Source of the DNA: an uncultured Lachnospiraceae bacterium | GTDB taxonomy: Bacteria > Bacillota > Clostridia > Lachnospirales > Lachnospiraceae | Reading direction: 5' to 3' | Length of the DNA: 39,098 nucleotides | Assembly (NCBI GenBank): GCA_945833775.1 | Contig: CAMAGI010000009.1 | Location: 1-39,098 of the forward strand | Shown: positions 8,769 through 16,532 of the stretch, in pieces | Layout: every line of letters begins with the position of its first letter | How positions within the stretch are numbered: position 1 is the first letter of the stretch | The notes under the pieces: generated by a model | Told to the model about the DNA's origin: nothing | Database searches by the model: none | What the model saw: the letters and a program-made list of their open reading frames with translations, nothing else | Position numbers and translations under genes: made by a program

Positions 8769-8797
8769 AGTATAGCACGGAAAAGAGAAAAATACAA
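8769..8797 (-). promoter_or_regulatory. Promoter reading toward the small membrane protein
   Basis: On the minus strand TTGTAT (8797-8792), 17 bases, then TATACT (8774-8769). The -10 box is near consensus. Its position 36 bases before the ATG at 8733 supports expression of the small gene. Confidence 0.6.
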
Positions 8798-8800
8798 CCG

Positions 8801-8828
8801 AAAGACCGGGGATATCCTCGGTCTTTTT
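8801..8828 (+). terminator. Rho-independent terminator for abfA transcript
   Basis: AAAGACCGGG (8801-8810) pairs with the region CCTCGGTCTTT (8816-8826) with one G-T wobble, followed by a run of five T (8824-8828). It lies about 190 bases after abfA, so the abfA transcript would run antisense through the small membrane protein gene. Confidence 0.7.
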
Positions 8829-8840
8829 GGCATCCTGCGA

Positions 8841-8869
8841 TTGATTTTTACGCCTGGAAATGTTATGTT
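8841..8869 (+). promoter_or_regulatory. Possible promoter of the polysaccharide deacetylase gene
   Basis: TTGATT (8841-8846), 17 bases, then TATGTT (8864-8869), directly after the terminator and 67 bases before the chosen start. Each box matches consensus in 4 of 6 positions. Confidence 0.5.
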
Positions 8870-8936
8870 TATCAGGAATTCAGTTGTGAGGAGCCAGATG
8901 GTTTCGGTTCCCGGAAAAAAGGAGAGGAGAGGAATC

Positions 8937-9581
8937 ATGATGCCCGATAAAAAGTTCGTAGCACTAACCTTCGATGATGGTCCGACCGTCGGAATTACCG
9001 ATCAGGTTCTGGATATTTTACAGGAAAACGAGGTCGTTGCAAGTTTTTTTGTCATCGGTCAGCAGATCACCGATGAGACAGGATATTTGGTAAAGCGTGC
9101 CCACGACATGGGATGTTCGGTTGAGAATCATTCCAGAACCCATCGGTCCATGCCAAAGCTGAGCAGGGAGGAGATTGTCTCAGAGATTCAGTATACCTCG
9201 GACCGCATTGAAGAGATCACCGGGGAGAAGCCGGAATTTTTCAGACCGCCGTTTATTGATTACGACCGGAAAATGTATGATCTCATTGACCTGGGCTTTA
9301 TCTGCGGATACGGTTGCGAGGACTGGGTACCCTCGGTCACGGCACAGGAGAGAATTGACCGTGTGCTGCAGGTTGCCAATTCCGGTTTCATCGTTTTGCT
9401 CCACGACATGAAGGACAATTACAATACCGTGGAAGCAATCAAGACGATTATTCCGGAACTGAAAAAGCAGGGGTATGAATTTGTCACCGTCCGGGAACTT
9501 TTCCGAAGAAGCGGTGTCAAACCGCAGAGAAATGTAACCTACATGGGAGCAAACGAAGTCCGGGAGGATTCAACTGTTTAA
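8937..9581 (+). CDS. Polysaccharide deacetylase family protein (NodB domain)
   Basis: A 214-residue NodB-type deacetylase. The start at ATG 8937 follows GGAGAGGAGAGG; an in-frame ATG at 8898 with GAGGAG is possible. The motif-1 aspartates are D13 and D14 in TFDDGPT, the zinc His pair is H65 and H69 in ENHSRTH, motif 3 is RPPFIDYD, and LLHDM near 155 is the catalytic His motif, so the active site looks complete. Family members remove acetyl groups from N-acetylated sugars in chitin, peptidoglycan or other glycans. Unlike most peptidoglycan deacetylases it has no signal peptide or membrane anchor, so it is probably cytosolic. It is followed after 27 bases by a GT2 glycosyltransferase. Confidence 0.88.
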   Translation: MMPDKKFVALTFDDGPTVGITDQVLDILQENEVVASFFVIGQQITDETGYLVKRAHDMGCSVENHSRTHRSMPKLSREEIVSEIQYTSDRIEEITGEKPEFFRPPFIDYDRKMYDLIDLGFICGYGCEDWVPSVTAQERIDRVLQVANSGFIVLLHDMKDNYNTVEAIKTIIPELKKQGYEFVTVRELFRRSGVKPQRNVTYMGANEVREDSTV

Positions 9582-9608
9582 CGAAAGCAACGACGCAAGG
9601 AGGACCTT

Positions 9609-10625
9609 ATGATCACGATCAGTCTCTGTATGATTGTAAAAAATGAAGAACGGGTACTGGCAAGGTGTCTGAACAGTCTGGCGGGACTCATGGATGAGAT
9701 CATCATCGTTGACACGGGTTCCACCGATGCCACACGGCAGATCGCGGCCCGTTACACGGATCGGATCTATGATTTTGAATGGATTGATGATTTCAGTGCG
9801 GCACGAAATTTTGCCTTCTCGAAGGCGACCCGGGAATATATCTATACGGCGGATGCGGATGAGGTTCTCTCGGAGGAAAATCGGGAACGCTTTCGACAGC
9901 TGAAAGCTACTCTCCTGCCGCAGATTGAGATTGTGCAGATGAAATACGGGAATCAGCTGCAGTTTGGCAGCGTATACAATTACGATGAAGAACTGCGCCC
10001 GAAGCTGTTCAAGCGGTGCCGCATTTTTGTGTGGGAGGAGCCGATCCACGAGACGGTGCGGCTTGCCCCGGTGGTCTATGACAGCGATATCGTAATCACC
10101 CATATGCCCGGGGAAAGCCACGCTTTGCGCGATCTCAACAATTTTAGAAGACAGACGGCTGAGGGGAAAAAGCTTTCCGCCAGACTCCACGGCATGTACG
10201 CACGGGAATTGTTTCTCGCCGGGACCGAGGAGGATTTTCTGACCGCAGCGGATTACTTTGAGGCGGCTGCGAAGGATGTGACTCTGGGAAATGATGCCGC
10301 AGTCGAATCTTTCTGTGTGGCGGCAAGAGCCGCACATATCCGTGGAGATATGGCAGCCTTCCTGAAATATACCGCGAAGCTTTTGGCCGGTGAAAGCTGT
10401 TCCGAAATCTGCTGCGAGCTGGGACATTTCTATGAGGAACAACAGGACTATGAGGAAGCGGTCATCTGGTATTATAACGCCGTGTATGAGACTGCTCCCG
10501 TGATCTGCGCGGCATGCGGTGACAGGGTGGGCCTGGAGGGGCTGATCCGGTGCTACGAAAGGCTGGGAATGCCCGAACAAGCCCTCGTCTATCAAACGGA
10601 ACTGGACGAAAAGAGCAAGACATGA
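9609..10625 (+). CDS. Glycosyltransferase family 2 protein with helical C-terminal region
   Basis: A 338-residue cytosolic protein beginning ATG 9609 after AAGGAGG. Residues 1-200 are a GT-A fold of the SPT-like GT2 type: ISLCMIVKNEERVLARCLNS at the start, DTGSTDATRQI, and the metal-binding TADADEV near residue 80. The C-terminal part (about 190-338) is alpha-helical with Ala- and Glu-rich repeats (AADYFEAAAK, GHFYEEQQDYEEAVIWYYNA, LIRCYERLGMPEQALVYQ) that resemble tetratricopeptide repeats. Proteins of this layout glycosylate proteins or small glycans; the acceptor is unknown. It may be cotranscribed with the deacetylase upstream. Confidence 0.85.
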   Translation: MITISLCMIVKNEERVLARCLNSLAGLMDEIIIVDTGSTDATRQIAARYTDRIYDFEWIDDFSAARNFAFSKATREYIYTADADEVLSEENRERFRQLKATLLPQIEIVQMKYGNQLQFGSVYNYDEELRPKLFKRCRIFVWEEPIHETVRLAPVVYDSDIVITHMPGESHALRDLNNFRRQTAEGKKLSARLHGMYARELFLAGTEEDFLTAADYFEAAAKDVTLGNDAAVESFCVAARAAHIRGDMAAFLKYTAKLLAGESCSEICCELGHFYEEQQDYEEAVIWYYNAVYETAPVICAACGDRVGLEGLIRCYERLGMPEQALVYQTELDEKSKT

Positions 10626-10675
10626 TATGCTTAAAGGTGTTGCGTGAATTACGATAGAAACGGAGATTTTGATTG

Positions 10676-11728
10676 ATGAGTTGGGAAGAGAACGTTCGAA
10701 AGGTTGTACCTTATGTTGCGGGAGAACAGCCAAAGAAGGAAAAAATGATTAAACTCAATACCAATGAGTGCCCTTATCCGCCTGCCCCCGGCGTTGCACG
10801 ATTGGCGGCACAGATGGATTGCGGGTCGCTTCGCCTGTACCCGGATTCCAACACCACACCACTGGTACATGCTCTGGCGGAGTACTATCATGTGGATGAG
10901 GATCAGGTGTTTGTGGGAGTCGGCTCAGATGATGTACTCTCCATGGCGTTTCTCACGTTCTTTAACAGTGATAAACCCATCCTGTTTCCGGACGTCACTT
11001 ACTCTTTTTACGATGTATGGGCGGATCTCTACCGGATTCCATACCGGACCTGTGCGCTGGATGCGGACTGGAGAATTCGCACGGAAGATTATCTGCAGGA
11101 AAACGGCGGCATTATCTTCCCCAATCCCAACGCACCCACCGGTTTGCTGGAGGGACTCGACAAGGTGGAGGAAATCGTAGCAGCCAACCCTGATGTGGTC
11201 GTCATCGTGGATGAGGCTTATGTGGATTTCGGCGGCGAGAGCGCACTTCCTCTGGTGGAAAAGTACGAGAACCTTCTGGTGGTACAGACCTTTTCCAAAT
11301 CCCGTGCGATGGCCGGTCTTCGTATCGGCTTCTGCATCGGCAACCGGAAGCTTATCAAATATTTAAATGATGCTAAGTTTTCTTTCAACTCCTATACCAT
11401 GAATTACCCTTCCCAGGTTCTCGGTGTGGAGGCGGTTCGCGACGATGCCTATTTCCATGAGACCACGGACAAAATTGTGGCAACCAGAGAGCGTATGAAG
11501 AAGGAACTTGCCCGGCTGGGATTCTCGTTCCCGGATTCGAAGACGAACTTCCTCTTTGCAACACACGAAAGCGTTCCGGCTGAGGAAATTTTCCGGGCGC
11601 TTCGGGAGGCGGATATTTACGTTCGTCACTTTGACCGCCCCAGGATTTCGAACTATCTGCGTATCACCATCGGAACGGATGAGCAGATGGATACGCTGGT
11701 GGCGTTTTTGAAAGACTATTTAAAATAA
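10676..11728 (+). CDS. hisC: Histidinol-phosphate aminotransferase
   Basis: A 350-residue class I/II PLP aminotransferase of HisC type. Start ATG 10676 is preferred over TTG 10673; GGAG lies 10 bases upstream. HisC hallmarks are IKLNTNECPYPP near residue 25, FPNPNAPTG near 143, VDEAYVDFGG near 180, TFSKSRAMAGLRIG with the PLP lysine near 203, and the C-terminal YLRITIGT. It converts imidazole acetol phosphate and glutamate to histidinol phosphate in histidine synthesis. No other his gene is in the window, so it is separate from any his operon here; a broader aromatic aminotransferase role is possible. It is 50 bases downstream of the GT2 gene and 15 bases upstream of the next gene. Confidence 0.88.
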   Translation: MSWEENVRKVVPYVAGEQPKKEKMIKLNTNECPYPPAPGVARLAAQMDCGSLRLYPDSNTTPLVHALAEYYHVDEDQVFVGVGSDDVLSMAFLTFFNSDKPILFPDVTYSFYDVWADLYRIPYRTCALDADWRIRTEDYLQENGGIIFPNPNAPTGLLEGLDKVEEIVAANPDVVVIVDEAYVDFGGESALPLVEKYENLLVVQTFSKSRAMAGLRIGFCIGNRKLIKYLNDAKFSFNSYTMNYPSQVLGVEAVRDDAYFHETTDKIVATRERMKKELARLGFSFPDSKTNFLFATHESVPAEEIFRALREADIYVRHFDRPRISNYLRITIGTDEQMDTLVAFLKDYLK

Positions 11729-11743
11729 AAAAGGAGATTTGCG

Positions 11744-12220
11744 ATGCTGATTCACTATTTGATTATTTTCTTTGTTTCCATGGTACCCCTGATTGAGCTT
11801 AGAGGTGCGATTCCCTACGCTGTGGGATTCGGGCTGCCCCTTGTCCCCAGCTATATTATCTGTATTATCGGAAATATGCTGCCTGTGCCGATTATCTTTC
11901 TGTTTGCGAGAAAGGTGCTCGAGTGGGGCGCGGATAAGCCGGTGATCGGGAAATTTTTCACCTTCTGTCTGGAGAAGGGACACAAGGGCGGACAGAAACT
12001 GCAGGAAAAGGCAGGAAGAGGATTGTTCGTGGCGCTTCTTCTCTTTGTGGGCATCCCGGTGCCCGGAACCGGTGCATGGACGGGAACTTTAGCGGCAAGT
12101 CTTCTGGATATGGATTTTAAATCCAGTGTGATTGCGGTACTTCTCGGAGTGATTCTGGCAGGTGTTATCATGGGCCTGGTGAGTGCGGGCCTGTTTGGAG
12201 CGATTGGGGCGGTTGTGTAA
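11744..12220 (+). CDS. Small multidrug export family membrane protein (COG2426)
   Basis: A 158-residue membrane protein starting at ATG 11744 after AAGGAG. It matches the Sm_multidrug_ex (COG2426) pattern: VPLIELRGAIPYAVGFGLP at residues 12-30, GNMLPVPIIFLFAR near 44-57, and VGIPVPGTGAWTGTLAASLL near 103-122 before a last long hydrophobic segment. Three to four helices and two short re-entrant-like Pro/Gly segments are seen, giving a distant likeness to the DedA fold. The transport role in the family name is weakly supported; substrate unknown. Its stop overlaps the next start by one base (TAATG at 12218-12222), indicating translational coupling to the methyltransferase. Confidence 0.82.
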   Translation: MLIHYLIIFFVSMVPLIELRGAIPYAVGFGLPLVPSYIICIIGNMLPVPIIFLFARKVLEWGADKPVIGKFFTFCLEKGHKGGQKLQEKAGRGLFVALLLFVGIPVPGTGAWTGTLAASLLDMDFKSSVIAVLLGVILAGVIMGLVSAGLFGAIGAVV

Positions 12221-13068
12221 TGGCAGAGGCCTATACGGATTTTGCAAGGGTTTATGATGAACTGATGGATGCCACGCCCTATGGGGAGTGGTGCGAGCGG
12301 ATTGATCGTCTGATCGGCACCTTCGGTGTCACCGAGCCGGTAAACGCCGTCCGGGACAGTGCCGGGTGGAAAGAGGATGAAAACAGCCCTGAGGGACGGG
12401 ATGCGTTGCTTGCCTCGGAGCGTAACCTGGTGGTGGACCTGGGGTGCGGCACCGGGACGCTTACGGAAATGTTGTATCAAAAGGGATATGACATGATCGG
12501 CGTGGACTGTTCCGAAGCGATGCTGGGAATTGCCGAGGAGAAACGCAGCGAGAGCGGTTCCCAGATTTTGTATCTGAATCAGGATATGCGGGAACTGGAG
12601 CTTTACAGCACCGTCGGATGTGTGATCAGTGTGTGTGATTCCCTGAATTATCTTCTCGAGGAAGAGGAACTGGCGCAAGTGTTTGCGGGAGTCGAGAATT
12701 ATCTCTATCCCGGCGGAATCTTTATTTTTGATTTTAATACCGATTACAAATACCGCGAGGTGATCGGAGATACAATTATTGCGGAGAATCGAGATAATTG
12801 CAGCTTTATTTGGGAAAATACTTACTATGCGGAAGAACAGATAAACGAATACGATCTTACGATCTTTGTGCGCAAAGAGGGAGAACTCTACGAGCGCTTT
12901 GACGAGACCCATCTGCAGCGGGGCTATACGCCGGAATGCATCAAACGCCTGTTGGAAGAGTCTCATCTTCAGGAGGTTTTGATGCTGGATGCGGATACGA
13001 ACGGGGAAGTGACCGGGACCAGCGAACGGATTCTGGTTGTGGCCAAGGAGTATCGTAAGACGGAGTGA
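12220..13068 (+). CDS. Class I SAM-dependent methyltransferase
   Basis: A 282-residue cytosolic protein whose ATG shares a base with the previous stop. The N-terminal AYTDFARVYDELMDATPYGEW is the typical opening of this methyltransferase subfamily. The SAM-binding motif VVDLGCGTGTLTEML is at 71-85, GVDCSEAML near 95-103, and QDMRELEL near 123-130. Between residues 37 and 68 lies a charged insertion (EDENSPEGRDAL region) that separates the N-terminal helix from the Rossmann core and is not typical for the family. The substrate is unknown. It is followed after 9 bases by hslO, so it may belong to a housekeeping operon with hslO and nadE. Confidence 0.85.
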   Translation: MAEAYTDFARVYDELMDATPYGEWCERIDRLIGTFGVTEPVNAVRDSAGWKEDENSPEGRDALLASERNLVVDLGCGTGTLTEMLYQKGYDMIGVDCSEAMLGIAEEKRSESGSQILYLNQDMRELELYSTVGCVISVCDSLNYLLEEEELAQVFAGVENYLYPGGIFIFDFNTDYKYREVIGDTIIAENRDNCSFIWENTYYAEEQINEYDLTIFVRKEGELYERFDETHLQRGYTPECIKRLLEESHLQEVLMLDADTNGEVTGTSERILVVAKEYRKTE

Positions 13069-13077
13069 GGATAAGAC

Positions 13078-13959
13078 ATGACAGATTATTTGGTGCGTGC
13101 CACAGCGGCAAATGCTCAGATCAGAGCATTTGCCTGTACCACGAGAGAACTGGTGGACCACGCAAGGCAGATACACAATACCAGTCCCGTCGTCACGGCA
13201 GCTCTGGGCAGGCTTTTGAGTGCCGGGCTGATGATGGGCAGTATGCTGAAGGGGGACCGGGATCTTCTCACCGTGCAGGTGAAGGGGGATGGTCCCATGC
13301 AGGGAATGATGATTACCGCGGACAGCCGGGGGAGCGTCAAGGGCTATGCGAACGTGCCCGACGTGGTTCTTCCGGCCAATGCGGTTGGAAAACTGGATGT
13401 GGGCGGCGCTGTCGGCAATGGTACTCTCAGTGTCATCAAGGATATGGGGCTAAAGGACCCCTATGTGGGACAGGTACAGCTACAGACCGGCGAGATTGCC
13501 GAGGATCTCACCTATTACTTTGCCACCTCTGAACAGGTTCCCTCATCCGTGGGCCTGGGGGTACTCATGGAACGTGACAATACCGTGAAGCAAGCGGGCG
13601 GATTCATCGTCCAGCTGATGCCCTTTGCCGAGGAAGAGGTGATTGCAAGGCTGGAGGAGAATCTCTCCGGGATCTCCTCGGTTACAAAGATGCTGGACGA
13701 GGGGATGACGCCGGAACAGATTCTGGAACGCTTGCTGGCGGGTTTAAACCCGGAGATAACGGACAGTAGATCGGTTGCTTTTTCGTGTGACTGCAGCCGT
13801 GAACGTGTGGAAAAAGCCCTGGTCAGTGTGGGGCGGGCGGAGCTTACGGATATGATCAATGACGGTAAACCGATCGAGCTGAACTGTCATTTTTGCAATC
13901 GAAATTACACCTTCAGCGTGGAGGAACTAAAGAGTCTTTTGAACAGATGCAGTAAATAG
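13078..13959 (+). CDS. hslO: Redox-regulated chaperone Hsp33
   Basis: A 293-residue Hsp33. The N-terminal core holds TAALGRLLSAGLMMGSMLKG and VKGDGPMQGMMITADSRG, both diagnostic. The C-terminal zinc switch has all four cysteines, C237 and C239 (CDC) and C270 and C273 (CHFC), so redox activation should work. Under oxidative unfolding stress the cysteines form disulfides, zinc is released and the protein becomes a holdase for unfolding proteins in the cytosol. ATG 13078 follows GAGTGAGGATAAG. It lies 9 bases after a methyltransferase and 53 bases before nadE. Confidence 0.95.
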   Translation: MTDYLVRATAANAQIRAFACTTRELVDHARQIHNTSPVVTAALGRLLSAGLMMGSMLKGDRDLLTVQVKGDGPMQGMMITADSRGSVKGYANVPDVVLPANAVGKLDVGGAVGNGTLSVIKDMGLKDPYVGQVQLQTGEIAEDLTYYFATSEQVPSSVGLGVLMERDNTVKQAGGFIVQLMPFAEEEVIARLEENLSGISSVTKMLDEGMTPEQILERLLAGLNPEITDSRSVAFSCDCSRERVEKALVSVGRAELTDMINDGKPIELNCHFCNRNYTFSVEELKSLLNRCSK

Positions 13960-14012
13960 ATGCAACAAAGAACAGACAGACACGCAGATTGCGCGTGTGG
14001 AGGAGACGTGGG

Positions 14013-15926
14013 ATGGAACAGGGATTTATCAAAGTTGCAGCCGTCACGCCGAAGATCAAAGTGGCGGATCCCCGATACAATGCAAAACAGATTTGTGCAA
14101 AGCTCACAGAGAGTTGCGCGCAGGGAGCAAAGGTGATTGTTTTTCCCGAATTGTGCATTACCGGCTATACCTGTAATGATCTGTTTTTGCAGACCCTTCT
14201 GTTAAAACAGGCACTGGAGGCGCTGCGAAGGATTGCGCAGGAGACAGCGGGGAAGGATGCCCTGGTCTTCGTAGGACTGCCGGTGGAACGAGGCGGGAAT
14301 CTTTACAACGTGGCGGCGGTTCTTCAAAATGGCAAGGTGCTGGGTATGATTCCCAAGGCCAACATCCCTGCCTATGCGGAGTTCTATGAGGGACGTCACT
14401 TTTCCGCCGGAAACGGAACCTGTGTGGATTATGTGTGGGACGGACAGCGGATTCCCTTTGGAACGGATCAGCTTTTCGTGTGTGAGAATATTCCGGAACT
14501 CGTGGTGGGTGCTGAAATCTGCGAGGACCTCTGGGTTGCGGAACCGCCCGCCACAAAACATGCGCTTGCGGGGGCGACCGTGATCGTCAATTTGTCGGCC
14601 TCCAATGAGACGGTGGGCAAAGATGAATACCGGGAACTTCTGGTGAAATCCTCCAGCGCCCGTCTGTTGTGCGGCTATGTCTATTGTTCCGCGGGGGAGG
14701 GAGAATCCACCCAGGATCTGGTCTTCGGCGGACACAATCTGATTGCGGAAAACGGCACGGTTCTGGCACAGACCAAGCGCTTTGCCTGTGCGTCCGTGGC
14801 CAGTGAAATCGATGTGCAGAGACTTTGTGCGGAGCGCCGCAGAATGGGAACCTTTGCATCCTGTGACAACGCTTCGTATCGCAAAATCCCGTTTTCCCTG
14901 GATATGGCACAGACAACCCTTACCCGCAAGTTTGACAGCATGCCCTTTGTGCCCGGCAAGGAGGAGCTTCGCACAAAGAGATGCGAGGAGATTTTGTCGA
15001 TTCAGTCCTATGGCCTGAAAAAGCGCTATGAACACATTGGCACGAAAAGCGCCGTAATCGGCATTTCCGGCGGTCTGGATTCCACCCTCGCTCTGCTTGT
15101 CACGGTTCGTACCTTTGATCTGCTTGGCCTGGACAGAAAGGGAATCACAGCGGTGACGATGCCCTGCTTTGGCACCACGGACCGCACCTACGAGAACGCC
15201 TGTGAACTGACGAAAACTCTGGGGGTAACGCTGCGCGAGATTGACATACGCAAAGCGGTTGCACAGCATTTTGAGGATATCGGGCAGGACATGGACAAGC
15301 ACGATGTGACCTACGAGAACGGACAGGCAAGGGAGAGAACACAGATTCTCATGGATATTGCCAATCAGACGGGCGGACTGGTGATCGGTACCGGCGATAT
15401 GTCAGAGCTGGCACTGGGCTGGGCAACCTACAACGGCGATCATATGTCCATGTACGGTGTCAATGCCGGTGTTCCCAAGACCCTGGTTCGTCACTTGGTA
15501 AAATACTATGCGGACACCTGCGGCAATGAGACCCTGGCGAAGGTGCTCTACGATGTGTTGGATACGCCGGTGAGCCCGGAACTGCTCCCTCCCGTGGAGG
15601 GAACGATCTCCCAGAAAACCGAGGATCTGGTGGGCCCCTACGAACTGCATGACTTTTTCCTGTATTATATGCTGCGCTGCGGGTTTGCTCCCGCAAAGGT
15701 CTACCGGCTTGCGCTTTCTGCGTTTGCGGGACAGTATGACCGGGAGACGATCTTAAAGTGGCTGAAAACCTTTTACCGAAGATTTTTTGCCCAGCAGTTT
15801 AAACGTTCCTGTCTGCCGGACGGCCCGAAGGTGGGAAGCGTTGCGGTTTCTCCCAGAGGGGATCTGCGAATGCCTTCGGATGCCAGCGCTGCAATCTGGC
15901 TGGCTCAGCTGGAAGAATTGGAATAA
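14013..15926 (+). CDS. nadE: Glutamine-dependent NAD+ synthase
   Basis: A 637-residue two-domain enzyme. Start ATG 14013 is chosen for GGAGGAG seven bases upstream; the frame is open to a TTG at 13989. The N-terminal nitrilase-type glutaminase domain (1-290) has the catalytic triad E46 (FPELCITGY), K115 (IPKANIP) and C170 (AEICEDLW). The C-terminal synthetase (about 330-637) has the PP-loop GISGGLDSTLALL and GTGDMSELALGW. It converts nicotinic acid adenine dinucleotide, ATP and glutamine to NAD+ in the cytosol, moving ammonia between domains. Length matches the bacterial glutamine-dependent type. It is the last gene of the co-directional run that starts at 8937. Confidence 0.95.
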   Translation: MEQGFIKVAAVTPKIKVADPRYNAKQICAKLTESCAQGAKVIVFPELCITGYTCNDLFLQTLLLKQALEALRRIAQETAGKDALVFVGLPVERGGNLYNVAAVLQNGKVLGMIPKANIPAYAEFYEGRHFSAGNGTCVDYVWDGQRIPFGTDQLFVCENIPELVVGAEICEDLWVAEPPATKHALAGATVIVNLSASNETVGKDEYRELLVKSSSARLLCGYVYCSAGEGESTQDLVFGGHNLIAENGTVLAQTKRFACASVASEIDVQRLCAERRRMGTFASCDNASYRKIPFSLDMAQTTLTRKFDSMPFVPGKEELRTKRCEEILSIQSYGLKKRYEHIGTKSAVIGISGGLDSTLALLVTVRTFDLLGLDRKGITAVTMPCFGTTDRTYENACELTKTLGVTLREIDIRKAVAQHFEDIGQDMDKHDVTYENGQARERTQILMDIANQTGGLVIGTGDMSELALGWATYNGDHMSMYGVNAGVPKTLVRHLVKYYADTCGNETLAKVLYDVLDTPVSPELLPPVEGTISQKTEDLVGPYELHDFFLYYMLRCGFAPAKVYRLALSAFAGQYDRETILKWLKTFYRRFFAQQFKRSCLPDGPKVGSVAVSPRGDLRMPSDASAAIWLAQLEELE

Positions 15927-15959
15927 AAGACTCCTGCCCGGGACTGCGGGACAGGAGTC
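15922..15959 (-). terminator. Terminator of the FMN-binding-like gene, shared with nadE end
   Basis: GACTCCTG-CCC (15929-15939) pairs with GGGACAGGAGTC (15948-15959) with one bulged base. On the minus strand the stem is followed by TTTTATT (15928-15922), so it works best for the gene at 15967-16422; it also sits right after nadE. Confidence 0.75.
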
Positions 15960-15966
15960 GGTAAAA

Positions 15967-16422
15967 TCATTCGGCGGTATTCTCCGCTTTTTCAAGTGCT
16001 CCGGAGATGGCTTCCAGAAGCACCATGGAAGTATATTTGCTTTCCGTGGTATAGGTGATGGATTCCAGAGACTGGGTTTCATAGATCTGTGTACAGATCG
16101 AATCCAATGTGGGCTCCAGCAGGGGATACAGTGTGGTTACCGATTCACTCAGGTTCTGCAGCCGGATGGAAGTGATGCTGTCCTTATCGACAATGACCTC
16201 CACATTGACGGTCTGACCGCCCAGGACCAGTTCCGTGGTGTAGACGCCGGGTATGTAAAGAGATGTCGGGGCGGTGGCGGATGTGGAGGCAGCATCGTCC
16301 TTTTTTGCAGAGTTCAGCATCACAGCAAGAAGTATGACCAGGAGAAGTCCGAGTGCTGCAAAGAGAACGGCATAGATTAGTTCCTTCATACGAAGTACCA
16401 CAATTTTTGTCTTTGCACTCAT
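15967..16422 (-). CDS. Membrane-anchored protein with degenerate FMN-binding-like domain
   Basis: A 151-residue protein; ATG 16422 is preceded by AGGAG with a 7-base spacer. Residues about 12-36 form one transmembrane helix (ELIYAVLFAALGLLLVILLAV), then a Ser/Thr/Ala linker, then an exported domain from about 55. That domain (GVYTTELVLGGQTVNVEVIV, then ITSIRLQNLSE, and ITYTTESKYTSMVLLEAI near the end) resembles the FMN_bind fold used by flavin-carrying redox proteins. The SGAT-type motif to which ApbE attaches FMN is missing: the matching place reads TESKYTS. It may therefore be a non-flavinylated relative. The family assignment is by pattern only. It is divergent from glnA and ends in its own terminator. 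Confidence 0.55.
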   Translation of the reverse strand: MSAKTKIVVLRMKELIYAVLFAALGLLLVILLAVMLNSAKKDDAASTSATAPTSLYIPGVYTTELVLGGQTVNVEVIVDKDSITSIRLQNLSESVTTLYPLLEPTLDSICTQIYETQSLESITYTTESKYTSMVLLEAISGALEKAENTAE

Positions 16423-16467
16423 AATATAGCTCCTTTGGATGGATTCCGAACATTTTCTTATCTATAG

Positions 16468-16496
16468 GATATGCAATCAGTGAAGTCGATATGCAA
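16468..16496. repeat. Direct repeat GATATGCAA in the glnA upstream region
   Basis: GATATGCAA occurs at 16468-16476 and again at 16488-16496, 20 bases apart, i.e. about two turns of B-DNA and on the same face. It lies between the divergent starts at 16422 and 16533, so it could be a protein-binding site for control of glnA or the divergent gene. Confidence 0.45.
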
Positions 16497-16532
16497 ACAA
16501 ACGCCGCGCAAAAGCGCAGAAAGAGGGTAAGC

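Noticed and set aside
15929-15959. Strong terminator for nadE on the + strand
   Set aside because: No T run follows the stem on the + strand; it fits the minus-strand gene better.
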